Shown: piece by piece, positions 12,501-18,482 of the stretch | How the letters are laid out: the number at the start of each line of letters is the position of its first letter | Position numbering within the stretch: the stretch's first letter is position 1 | Assembly (NCBI RefSeq): GCF_008831285.2 | Contig: NC_045144.1 | Span: 6,472,575 to 6,493,175 of the forward strand | Reading direction: 5' to 3' | From: Nymphaea colorata | Taxonomy: Eukaryota > Streptophyta > Magnoliopsida > Nymphaeales > Nymphaeaceae | Length of the DNA: 20,601 bases | Position numbers and translations under genes: made by a program | The notes under the pieces: model-generated | Seen by the model: the letters and a program-made list of their open reading frames with translations, nothing else | The model's database searches: none | What the model was told of the DNA's origin: nothing

Positions 12501-15500
12501 CTTCTATCTATTAGTCACCTTGTGAAATAGTTAAATGGCAGAGTAATATTAGACCTAATGTGTTGTGTTTTTTCATGACTTATTGATGGAGATGAGGATT
12601 GGTGGAGGCCAGGAAGAAGATTGTATCTATTATTTAGAACAACCAGTGGAGGTCGCCAATTCTATTTGTGAGCTATCTTTTCTACTCTTCTATAGTGGCA
12701 CCAACTTTTGGGACACATCCCTCCTTGTCAAAATTTTGTCAGGCTCCTCCTAAAATCTCCCTGACTGTATGTATTCTTTGTGAGGCTTGTTAGCTTAGCA
12801 AACACCATGGAAGCTCCTTTCCTACTAGTGAAAGTTCGTCTACTATTCAAGTCTTGGATCTCCTTCATGTTGATATATGGGGACCAAGTCGTGTACCTAG
12901 TTGGTCCAAGTGTGAGTATTATCTTGTCATTATTGATGACTTTTCAAGATTGTGATGGGTGTTCCTAATGAAAATAAAATCTGAAGGCTCATATATTCTT
13001 ATATTTTTTGTCATTAAAATAAAGAATCAGTTTAGGTGTTGTGTCAAGATCATTTGTCTGATAATGCACATGAGTTCAAAACCAACGAGTTGTTGCAATT
13101 CTACCAAGACTATGGCATTAGACCCCAAAACTCTTGTCCACACAAATCTTAGACACTTGCTTGATGTTGCCCGGATTTAATGCTCCAAATCATACCCCTG
13201 CTTCATATTGGGAAGATGCAATTCTCACGGCTTTTTACTAAGGTTTTTGGATGTGTGTGTTTTGTTCACGAACTTGAACCTAATGGTCCTAACCGTGATA
13301 AACTTGCAGCCCAAGCTACAACATCTATTTTCCTTTGATATTCCAAAAATCGAAATGGCTACAATTCTTATGATCTCATCTCTAAACGAGAGTACGTTGG
13401 TGCGGATGTGACATTCTTCGAGTCAGTTCCATATTAATCTATGTTTGCCTCATCACTTCCTATTGATCATCGTCAAAACATGCTTCTTCATATACCTATG
13501 TTTCCTTTTAGAGTCTATCCCTTCTGTCGTGTCGACGTGTCCAATGAGACTAGTTATCCTAATGATCCTCCACTGCTATACACTCAAAAACCATCAATAG
13601 AACCAACCTCTACCACTCCTCCACCAAAGATAAGCTCTTATAATGACATTGCTGTTCAAGATGTGAATCCATCAGAACATGTACATATAGAGGCTCCTGA
13701 GATTGATGATGATAAGCCCATTGCATTGTGGAAAGGAATAAGATAATGCACTTTGCATCCTTTCTCCAAACATGTCATAGATACTAGACTGGGTAATCAT
13801 ATGAAGAAGTTTATATCTGCTTTCTTGACTACTTCCATTCCATTGAATCATCATCAAGCTTTATTGGATCCAAAATAAAAGCAGGCAATGTAGGAAGAAA
13901 TGAACACATTAGTGTCAAGAGGGACCTGGGAGTTAGTCTCTTCTCCTCCAAATATAGGCATTGGTTGTAAGTGTGTGTTTACCATTAAATATAAGGCAAA
14001 CGGATCCATTGAACACTATGAGGCCAGGTTGATATATGACAATATATGGAGTTGTTTTTTTTGAAACATTCACTCTAGTAGCCAGACTTTTTTTACATCA
14101 GAATCTATCAGACCATATATATGCAGCAACCTCTAGGATTCGAAGTCCAGGGGGAGTGCAGCTCATCTAGTTTTCAGCAAAAATATAAAAAAATAGTTTG
14201 AGTTCGATTTGTTTTTGTTCAAAATCCATCATTGGTCTCCAATCCAAAATTAGTAGAAAAGAGGAATTATTTGCTTTAGTCAATAATTTGATCAAACCAT
14301 GCAACTCAGAGTAGTAGTTTGTCGAATTGAAAATTATTTTGGTGCTCCTTTACAAAAGAAGTGAAATATTTCCAAAATTAGAATTTAGAGACGTCTTTTT
14401 GCTTTTCTAGTGACTTTAAGCATAGTCACAAAAAAAGACTACATGTTTCAAACGGCGAGGTGTTCCGCAGGTATAATATGACGAACTTGAAAAAACAGGA
14501 AAAAAGGGAAAATATAGCAAATTTTTAAAATTTTAAAAACATCCTCAAAATGAGGGAAAAGTAAAATAAGTGAGAAACTAATAACACAAAATCAAAAAAT
14601 ATGTAGATAAGCAACAAATAAAAATTAGAAAATGAAAACAAGCACTTTTGCATTAAAAATGCCTAAAAAGGAAAAAAATATGCAAAAAAATGCATTTTTA
14701 CATTTATTATTTTGGCCTTTTTCTCAAAGGAACAATGATTTTTTTAAGTTTTAAAAGGCACATATTTGTCGCGTTTATACGTTTTTTTTTGTGTTTTTTA
14801 TTACTATGATTTTAAGATACTACTTTGCAGAAAAATTTTTTTGCAGACCAGATGTCTAGAATTATTTTTGTAGTCTTCACTTAAAATTTTAATTTCGGCA
14901 TTCTCCTGTTGTTTTTTGATAGATCAAAGGGTTTTAGAACTTTATATATCATTCAATAAAACAAAGTAACTCTCATAAATTTTCCAGGCTAACACACAAA
15001 GAGAAAATGAACATAAATCATTATCTATATACATAAATCTATATATCATTGCTCTTAAATTGCTTCATCAAATTATAAATAACAAACCAAGTTATGTTTA
15101 AAATTATATTAATGAATTTAAAATGAAATAATCTTACCTATACTTTTGTAGCAGCAAGCTACAACTACCAAATCCCTGTGAATAGTCAGAATTGTTAGTA
15201 TTACATAATCTTAAAACTTCTAAAATTTAAAACATTGAATTATTTAATTTATTTTTAGGATTTCTAAAACTTATAACATTGGATAACTATAAAGGTTCTT
15301 TGAAGTTACTTATATGTGAAACTATAAAATGTGAAGTTTATACTTTATATATATGCACATAGTTGGAGTGAGTTATGAGGGGGAGAGAGAGAGCCCATGT
15401 GCCTTGAGATAAGAAATTCTCTCCCTCTTGAAAATCTAATATTTCTCTCCTATTTGATTCTTTATTAGTCAACAGTAAATCTCTCTCTCTCTCTCTCTGA

Positions 15501-18482
15501 TTAGAAAGAAACATTTGTAATACAAGGACCATGATTATCTCTAAATCTGATCTAGGCTGCCGCATTAAATCATAATCCAATGGCCTAAAAGGGGGAGAAG
15601 GTGCACCGGCAGCAACCTGTCTTGGCTAATATGTATATATAATTATAAACACACACACACTCTCTCTCTCTCTCTCTCTTACTATCAGCTGTGGTAACTG
15701 TAGGCCAACACGACTAAGAAAAACTTACACAGGCCTTTTGGAGCCCAAGTCGGATCTTTGACTATTTTTTATGTTAGCTAAGCCATGCTGTCATTTATTA
15801 AGTTTGAAAAGCAGTGAACTCATAATGAAGCAGGCTTTTCATATCCAATTCATGTAATGATGGGCAACATCATCAATAGGCAACATAAATTCCTACTGCC
15901 AAGAGCCAAAAAAACAGGAAATACAACATTCTTTGCAGCAGAAGCAGCTCCATTCAGTTAGATAGTATCATTTGGCTGATGGTTCACATACCTGCAGCCA
16001 ATCAGCGACAGCAGCTACATTTGGCATAGTTGCACTCATTCCAACAATTTGGAGTCCTCGCACAGTACCACCATTGCTTAAACTTGAGCTATCACCACTA
16101 GATTCTTCTGATATCCCTTCACCAGTTGCATATCGAAGCTTTGTCAGCATAAGCTCCAAAAGATAACCCCTACTTGGATCACCAACCTGAGCACAAAACA
16201 ATGACCCAGATTCCAACAGGTGATAAGAGATAGAACATTCTATTCTGTTATTTTTTGTCAAGTTCCATTGAAGATTTAACCAACGACAGTTTCCAAATAG
16301 ATATATACATCTACAAGCTTATGTGCAAGATTTACCAAAAATATTTTACCAATTAAACATTTGTTGGAACTAAAGAGTATATAACATATTTATACAATAC
16401 ATCTCAATTATAAGAAATGACGACATAGATAATACTAGAAATTCACCCATTCACAGAGATGGCACAAGGTAAGGGAACAATGTAATGAAAAATATTATGA
16501 CCGTTCAGATTATGAACTATACAAGAAAAAGAGAGAGAGAGAGAAGGAGAGAGAGAGAGAGAGGGAGAGAGTACACATCTGCTGAGATCACAGAAAAAAA
16601 ATTGAAATTAATGTTTAAGGACAAAGGGATCTGAATAAAAAGTAAAGAAGAGGTACATGATGTGGAGGATGGTGAGAAATAAAATGGCAATGATAAAGAA
16701 CATTAGAACAATTCAGAAAATATGAAGCGACAAAATAAAGAAATCTCATTCAGTTGTTTTTTGGAGTTGTGCCCTAATATTTGAGATTGTGGACAGTAAG
16801 GAACAGGAGCACTTTTAATGATCATGTCTCTTGCACTGAGCATCTGATGCAAATGCTCTTCATAAATACCTGTCAAGATAACCACTTGTCAACCATGCCC
16901 AAACAATGAAGCTTATGGTTTTTGTAGAACTATGTATAAAGACATGTCTCATTAGAGACCTAAAACATTTTTTATCATTTCGGTAGAAAAGCTGCATAAA
17001 TCTGTATGATTTACTAAAATAGCACTTCTATACAAAAGGATTCAATCACATGATCATGAAGTGTAACTGCCAGACTGGAAAAACTCTAGCAGCAGTGCAA
17101 CCCACAGTCTAAGGAGGTTGCCTGTTGAGATTGCCATCGAGGGACATTACGTATTGAAACAAAAATACCTTTTTGGTGTTCTATCAACAGCATTTTCTTC
17201 AGGCATGAACAAAAATTTTGTTTCATTAACAAATACCGTTCCCAGGTTCCAGGCGAGGTTCACCTGAGGTATTAATGGAGAAATTTGTTTCCCTCAGGAA
17301 AATCTTGGAAGATAAACTAAACATGGAAAACCAATAAATTTATGAATTTTATATTAAATTTTTCTTTACAAACATTGATGAAAATTCAAATTTCAAAATA
17401 GTTTCAAAAAAAAAGTCTACAATATATTTCAAAATGTTTTTTAAGGGAGCTCGATAGTCTGGCAAAACCATCATGAGAAAATTGCAATAATTTCATTTTC
17501 ATACATTTTGATTTTTCACTTCTTTCTTGTTTTCCCTTTTCCCCATTTAAACGAGATATTTTTGAAAAATAAAAATAAAATTTGTGACTTTCGTTTGCTT
17601 TATCAGCAAAACTTGGGAATTCAAAAATATCTACATAATAATGATAATATTTACAAGAATAAAAAATACAAAAAAAATAATGAAAATTCAACATGAAAAT
17701 ATGCAATGTTTTACAATTTCTTAGTGATAGTCACATTTTGGTGATACTTTCAGAATAGCCAGTCAGTTCCTTCTTTTGTTGCACTGGATTTTGATATTAT
17801 CACAATTTTTGAAAACATCACATGTATCTGTGACTATGATTGAATCTTATAAGCCTGCCCCACCTACCAAACTTCAGTACCCAGGGCACCTTCGCACCCA
17901 TCACTTCTGGATGCACAAAGGAAAAGCAGGCATTTGTTAAAACATGGTATCACCAATCCCTGAAACAATTCAGAAGTGATCAAGAGTTCTGGTGGAGAAA
18001 GTTCCAGAACTGCTAAAGACAATGCAACCAAAAGGTCCAAAACTATGTATCTCACTTTTTCATCCCTAATAAATACTTAAAGACAACAGATGTTTACCAT
18101 ATGAAGCTCATCAATTACAATAATTCCAACTTCTGAAAGTCGACTCTCTTCTAACAATTTGTTTATTAGAGAGTTTGCCTTCTCAATTGTACATACTGCA
18201 ATAGATGTATCTTTAGGAAGTGTTCCACCACCTTGGCTCCCATAGAAACTGCGAACATGCTTGTTCATTGGCCGAAGGAGTGATTCCAAATGTTCAGCCT
18301 GAAGGAAGAAGAGGTAAGAAACTATTTACTGCCTTGTCATTGACCTGAATAGTCTAACTCTATAGAGATAGAATACCTTTTCAGCACAAATTGATACATA
18401 AGGTAGGACAAGCAGTGCAATCTTTCCAGTGGATAATACTTGACGAAGCATTAGGATTTCTGCAACAAAACTCTTTCCTGCA
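465..18482 (-). CDS. TEB: DNA polymerase theta (TEBICHI) helicase region, spliced, partial at both ends
   Basis: Internal part of the plant Pol theta gene, a nuclear helicase-polymerase used in microhomology (theta-mediated) end joining and, in Arabidopsis, in T-DNA integration and meristem maintenance (family knowledge). Coding segments are complement of 465-671, 3123-3275, 3359-3709, 3793-4005, 4207-4446, 4540-4701, 15992-16186, 18098-18298 and 18377-18482, which is 1828 nt or 609 whole codons. Motifs, numbered within this fragment: AGKS (end of Walker A) 1-4, Ia [13 protein letters not shown] 23-35, Ib TIEKAN about 72-77, DELH 98-101, SAT 153-155, [14 protein letters not shown] about 229-240, [13 protein letters not shown] 323-334, [12 protein letters not shown] 356-365. 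The rest is the post-helicase region. All introns are GT-AG and no stop or frameshift is seen. HELQ is the nearest alternative, but the segments such as [17 protein letters not shown] and RYVRCTLL are Pol theta-like. The start, the central region and the polymerase domain lie outside the window. Confidence 0.93.
1783..1989. repeat. 207-bp segment with TGTAACA / TGTTACA ends, possible solo LTR or small TE
   Basis: The segment opens with TGTAACACCC and closes with GATTGTTACA, so its last seven bases at each end are exact reverse complements, and it obeys the TG...CA rule of LTRs. The five-base flanks (TAGAT and CAAAC) do not match, so no target duplication supports an insertion. A 12-base block AGATTGTWACAC is also repeated directly at both ends with one mismatch. 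It could be a solo LTR, a TRIM-type piece or coincidence. Confidence 0.35.
2236..2315. repeat. TA/TG low-complexity tract
   Basis: Degenerate alternating purine-pyrimidine sequence (ATATATGTA, CATATACATG and TGTATATGTGTG units) inside an intron. No function is visible. Confidence 0.6.
3123..3275 (-). CDS. TEB: TEB exon, [18 protein letters not shown] segment
   Basis: This exon has 51 codons, phase 0 to phase 0. It starts [13 protein letters not shown] after a CAACAG acceptor and ends ELSPLDQ before a perfect GTAAGT donor. It includes [18 protein letters not shown] and [11 protein letters not shown], conserved in the region after the Pol theta helicase core. Confidence 0.94.
3359..3709 (-). 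CDS. TEB: TEB exon after the helicase core
   Basis: The largest exon here: 117 codons, phase 0 to phase 0. It starts [11 protein letters not shown] and ends SSLAPEESL. It holds [19 protein letters not shown] and [11 protein letters not shown], a helical region after motif VI that is conserved in Pol theta. The acceptor is GAAACAG and the donor GTATGT. It is flanked by two 83-bp introns. Confidence 0.95.
3793..4005 (-). CDS. TEB: TEB exon with motifs V and VI
   Basis: This exon has 71 codons, phase 0 to phase 0. It starts [14 protein letters not shown], carries motif [15 protein letters not shown] and motif [13 protein letters not shown] (with the arginines that sense ATP), and ends DSKGES. 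The acceptor is AAATAG and the donor GTATGC. Confidence 0.96.
4207..4446 (-). CDS. TEB: TEB exon with motif IV
   Basis: This exon has 80 codons, phase 0 to phase 0. It starts [19 protein letters not shown] (motif IV, start of RecA-like domain 2) and ends [10 protein letters not shown]. The acceptor is TTTGCAG and the donor GTAATT. It lies 93 bp from the previous exon. Confidence 0.95.
4540..4701 (-). CDS. TEB: TEB exon linking the two RecA-like domains
   Basis: This exon has 54 codons, phase 0 to phase 0. It starts [17 protein letters not shown] and ends VVELCNE. It continues the VADWLQ end of the exon 11.29 kb away in frame, and [13 protein letters not shown] is the typical Pol theta linker leading into RecA-like domain 2. 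The acceptor is TTTGTAG and the donor GTGTAT. Confidence 0.95.
5233..5276. repeat. (CT)17 microsatellite followed by C10
   Basis: Seventeen perfect CT units at 5233-5266 run into ten C residues at 5267-5276. A broad pyrimidine-rich region (about 5400-5580) follows. Confidence 0.95.
5603..5774 (+). mobile_element. Possible old copia 5' LTR (start uncertain)
   Basis: The sequence begins TGTTGAAAG, ends TTGTACA, and is followed at once by a tRNA-Met primer-binding-like site. It contains a short inverted repeat (TAATCTCT ... AGAGATTA, about 5704-5727) and AT-rich stretches. The right end is set by the PBS. The left end is only a guess from the TGTT start. I found no matching 3' copy in the window, so the assignment rests on the PBS alone. 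Confidence 0.35.
5775..5786 (+). other. Primer-binding-like site of an older copia element
   Basis: TGGTATCAGAAC matches the plant initiator tRNA-Met copia PBS (TGGTATCAGAGC) at 11 of 12 bases and directly follows a CA dinucleotide, as in copia elements. From here to the zinc-knuckle relic at 12057, leaving out the young insertion, is about 1.12 kb; in the intact element the same distance is about 1.07 kb. Confidence 0.5.
5787..6470. other. Unassigned intronic sequence between old PBS and TA repeat
   Basis: If the site at 5775 is a real PBS, this would be the leader and early gag of the old element. No open frame here is recognisable as Gag. An 85-codon open frame at 6114-6371 resembles no family I know. 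Confidence 0.4.
6471..6537. repeat. (TA)n microsatellite, 67 bp
   Basis: An almost perfect TA repeat with one G interruption at 6507. It ends three bases before the 5' LTR of the young copia, so that element inserted at the edge of the repeat. The Ile-Tyr-rich open frames across it are artefacts of the repeat. Confidence 0.97.
6599..6623. other. Perfect 10-bp stem-loop in the LTR
   Basis: GGGTACCGAG pairs with CTCGGTACCC across the five-base loop AGTGG. An identical copy is in the 3' LTR at 11482-11506. A second hairpin lies just upstream: CCGGGTCT-GGATAT-AGACCCGG is perfect in the 3' LTR (11448-11469), while in the 5' LTR its third base is A, which breaks one pair. The role is unknown; it may fold in the RNA. 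Confidence 0.8.
6641..6647 (+). promoter_or_regulatory. Candidate TATA box of the LTR promoter
   Basis: TATTTAA about 100 bp into the LTR, preceded by a GC-rich block. It is unchanged in the 3' LTR. No start site can be proved from sequence alone. Confidence 0.35.
6819..6830 (+). other. Primer-binding site, initiator tRNA-Met
   Basis: TGGTATCAGAGA matches the usual plant copia PBS TGGTATCAGAGC at 11 of 12 positions and abuts the LTR with no spacer. It would prime minus-strand DNA synthesis. Confidence 0.9.
6864..7080 (+). repeat. GC-rich CCG/CAG-repeat leader of the copia element
   Basis: The leader between PBS and gag holds a 21-base block (GTTTCCGCCGTTTTTCGCCG and one more C) repeated at 6864 and 6889 (25-bp period), then repeated GCCGTCCAGCGC-type units and CGCCGTCGC runs. 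Its GC content is far above its surroundings. Pro/Ala/Ser-rich open frames here are by-products of the repeat. Confidence 0.8.
7131..11429 (+). CDS. Copia Gag-Pol polyprotein, intact, 1432 aa
   Basis: The single frame encodes all functions needed for copying and integration. The start is ATG 7131 ([10 protein letters not shown]), with G at -3 and +4; the frame is open further upstream, but without an ATG. Domains: Gag about 20-240 with [15 protein letters not shown] zinc knuckle C253, C256, H261, C266; aspartic protease DSGA 356-359; integrase HHCC H492, H497, C521, C524 and catalytic D551, D614, E650 (D-D spacing 62, D-E spacing exactly 35); reverse transcriptase about 948-1190 with D1027 in QLDVKNAF and YVDD 1109-1112; RNase H D1275, E1316, D1352, D1375. 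No stop, frameshift or missing catalytic residue is seen. The last codons lie over the PPT, and the TAA stop lies inside the 3' LTR. How Gag is made in excess from one frame is not evident. Confidence 0.97.
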   Translation: MAEEMSLKIDDALDSGSNTKSEILPIQVTSIRLNKDNYLSWSAALEIGITSRGRLSYITGEKPAPSKTDPRWATWALEDSQVKVWIISSVSADIQPLILRKSTAYDMWTVLARMYGRKKRVLRTYQIKRSMYSLKQGDLSVAAFFAALKTKWEELDYHVNDDWHCGSDHALYWDKEWMDQTFIFLGGLRDEFESIRSQILNCDEVPGIEEVYASVESEEQRRQVMHIDTSQGSSPSAFVSRASGIAQRPARRCSHCNKSGHSVDFCWDLHPERRLVRGRPPSSRRSPSVPEPSQSSPSNVAKSNLSSDQIKELQAYISRLSTTQEDASTSEGAKLAQALVATSDQGNSSHGDWIVDSGATHHITGDPKMFQEYKLSSGQQRVSMADGSSISVAGKGSLSLLNKYCLHNALHVPNIPVNLLSVSSITKELNCNLIFSADRCFLQDLVTRQKIGIGSAIDGLYRLPVQVASALISATSGQLSGMEDRSTIMRWHERLGHLPFPLIKKLFPSLFHSVSMDSFTCEVCQLAKHVRASYPISFNKTTRPFALVHSDVWGPSGVPTCRGFHYFMTLIDDYSRCTFVYLLKERSEVPVIVKNFVAFVETQFQTSVQAFRTDNAREYVSQSLDDFLKSKGIVHETSCSYTPPQNGVAERKNRHLLDVTRAIMFHRQLPKRYWGDALLTSAHLINRMPTHVLQGHSPYSMLWPTQNPWPLTARVFGCVCFVHDHSPTLKKLDPRSMKAVFLGYSSTQKGYKCVDPTTSKVYVSRDVTFHEHEAYFHGNPLQGEYLGNSSEEYSSNQLIQFMDFLDYKASDSVADTVRDDRDCHMDEGLVDNQPTARDHLFGQVYRRKKTNVIENVDVTNLNHVSSPDDPSLINEELPIALRKGTRSCTSHPIQRFVSYAKLSKNYKCFITSLSKSVIPRCVEDTREDPKWLQAMTEEMNALARNDTWEVVDIPKGTHLVGSKWVFNVKYKPDGNVERYKARLVAKGFSQKYGIDYLETFAPVAKLKTVRVILALAVKKGWSMDQLDVKNAFLNGHLEEEVYMSMPPGYVQSGTCCHLKKALYGLKQSPRAWFERLRIVMKTNGYKQGNGDHTLFIKQRDGLVSLLLVYVDDMIVTGDDEEEKKKMKERSAAEFDLKDLGKLRYFLGIEIARSETGLVMSQRKYTLDLLKETGKLGCRPFLTPMESGTKISIKTGNILDEEGKGRYQRLVGKLIYLTLTHPDITYVVNVLSQFMHAPTDCHWKSAERVLGYLKNDPRKGLLYTQQDQLNIEGYSDADWAGCTDTRRSTTGYCIFLGDNLVVWRSKRQEVCSRSSAEAEYRAVAMRVTEMLWLKILLADIGVETEEKMRMYCDNKSAINLANNLVLHDRTKHVEIDRHFIRERIDSKELILPYMKSEDQIADVLTKALCTSQFEKNVSKVGMFDMYVKLEGEC
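11415..11423 (+). other. Polypurine tract
   Basis: GAGGGGGAG lies directly before the 3' LTR. It is the primer for plus-strand DNA synthesis. It is also coding sequence, read as the last residues of the polyprotein (EGE, shifted by one base from the tract start). Confidence 0.93.
11424..11701 (+). repeat. 3' LTR of the copia element
   Basis: 278 bp, the same length as the 5' LTR with no indel. Differences from the 5' copy (5' base first): A/G at 6567, T/C, G/A, T/C, A/G at 6777, and A/C at 6783. It supplies the TGTTAA that ends the gag-pol frame. It is followed by ATGCT, the probable mutated target duplication. Confidence 0.97.
11702..11987. other. Unassigned sequence downstream of the young copia
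   Basis: No recognisable coding sequence. If the nested model is right, this is the rest of the old element's gag. It contains CTAATCTC ... GGGATTAGGGTTA (about 11939-11967), which resembles the hairpin region in the candidate old LTR at 5703-5734. Confidence 0.4.
11988..14165 (+). pseudogene. Decayed copia gag-pol relic
   Basis: Pieces of a second copia polyprotein in the right order but broken by stops, frameshifts and deletions. Zinc knuckle [14 protein letters not shown] at 12057-12098; protease-region remnants IIESA near 12308, VDGS at 12401-12412 and LHVP at 12476-12487; integrase HVDIWGPSR near 12866, IIDDFSR and [13 protein letters not shown] at 13060; NRHLLDVAR-like near 13150, with the segment that should carry the catalytic glutamate missing; [12 protein letters not shown] near 13340; a linker reading PIALWKGIR near 13740; RT fragments WELVSSPP at 13927 and [12 protein letters not shown] near 13978; then a deletion leading to [12 protein letters not shown] at 14121. 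The catalytic YVDD, RNase H, PPT and 3' LTR are absent. It has the same orientation as the young element but a different sequence, so it is a different, older family. Confidence 0.9.
14166..15480. other. AT-rich intron sequence, nothing recognised
   Basis: Strongly AT-rich with A and T runs and short inverted repeats such as TTAAAAATGC / GCATTTTTA near 14653-14700. No coding, RNA or element ends could be supported. Confidence 0.6.
15481..15498. repeat. (CT)9 microsatellite
   Basis: Nine perfect CT units in the large intron. Confidence 0.95.
15649..15679. repeat. (AC)6(TC)9 compound microsatellite
   Basis: An AC repeat (15649-15660) directly joined to a TC repeat (15661-15679). Confidence 0.95.
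15992..16186 (-). CDS. TEB: TEB exon with motif III (SAT)
   Basis: This exon has 65 codons, phase 0 to phase 0. It starts [14 protein letters not shown] and ends VADWLQ. It includes a serine- and glycine-rich acidic insert (about [19 protein letters not shown]), then the helicase motif III region GMSATMPN. The insert sits on a probable surface loop between motifs II and III, which is an inference. The acceptor is CTCAG and the donor GTATGT. The intron that follows is the 11.29-kb transposon-bearing one. Confidence 0.95.
16187..18097 (-). other. 1.9-kb TEB intron
   Basis: This intron lies between the DELHM exon and the VGDPSR exon, which join in frame to give [17 protein letters not shown]. 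It contains a GA microsatellite and AT-rich DNA (17330-17700). A 60-codon minus-strand open frame (16703-16885) has no similarity to the protein and would interrupt a conserved helicase segment, so it is not an exon. Confidence 0.88.
16531..16571. repeat. (GA)n imperfect microsatellite
   Basis: GA repeat with AAGG and GGG interruptions inside the 1.9-kb TEB intron. Confidence 0.93.
18098..18298 (-). CDS. TEB: TEB exon with motif Ib and DELH box
   Basis: This exon has 67 codons, phase 0 to phase 0. It starts [10 protein letters not shown] after a CTTCAG acceptor and ends IDELHM before a GTAAAC donor. It contains the glycine-rich GSQGGGTLP segment, the TIEKAN motif that contacts DNA in related helicases, and the DELH Walker B box with the Mg2+/ATP-coordinating aspartate and glutamate. 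It is separated from the previous exon by a 78-bp intron. Confidence 0.95.
18377..18482 (-). CDS. TEB: TEB exon carrying the end of Walker A
   Basis: First coding exon visible. It begins with one base that completes a split codon, then reads [14 protein letters not shown] and ends ICAEK in phase 0. AGKS is the nucleotide-binding loop; the residues before it lie on an upstream exon not found in the window. The acceptor reads TTTCAG and the donor GTATTC. A second possible acceptor (TGCAG, four bases further in) would remove residues of the Walker A loop and is less likely. This is the only exon here whose length (106) is not a multiple of three. Confidence 0.88.

Larger units (their letters stand above)
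4702..15991 (-). other. 11.29-kb TEB intron enlarged by copia elements
   Basis: This intron separates the exon ending VADWLQ from the exon starting AALYQTDF. Donor GTATGT lies at the high-coordinate end and acceptor TTTGTAG at the low-coordinate end. It holds a complete copia element (6541-11701), a decayed copia relic (about 11988-14165), a possible older LTR and PBS (5603-5786), and several microsatellites. At 4702-5230 there is only non-coding sequence with loose GATCCA-type repetition. From 14170 to 15990 the sequence is very AT-rich; I see nothing in it beyond microsatellites and short AT-rich inverted repeats. The retroelements lie antisense to the host transcript. Confidence 0.92.

Noticed and set aside
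14140-14165. GGGGGAGTG as the PPT and start of the relic's 3' LTR
   Set aside because: It reads in frame as GFEVQGE, which is normal RT coding sequence of copia elements, and no copy of the candidate 5' LTR follows.
15370-15392. ATGAGGGGGAGAGAG as a polypurine tract
   Set aside because: It is not followed by a TG-starting LTR and lies in a GA/CT microsatellite-rich area.
16703-16885. Minus-strand open frame reading [16 protein letters not shown] as an extra TEB exon
   Set aside because: The exons on either side join exactly at [17 protein letters not shown], a conserved helicase stretch; an insert here would break it, and the family has none.
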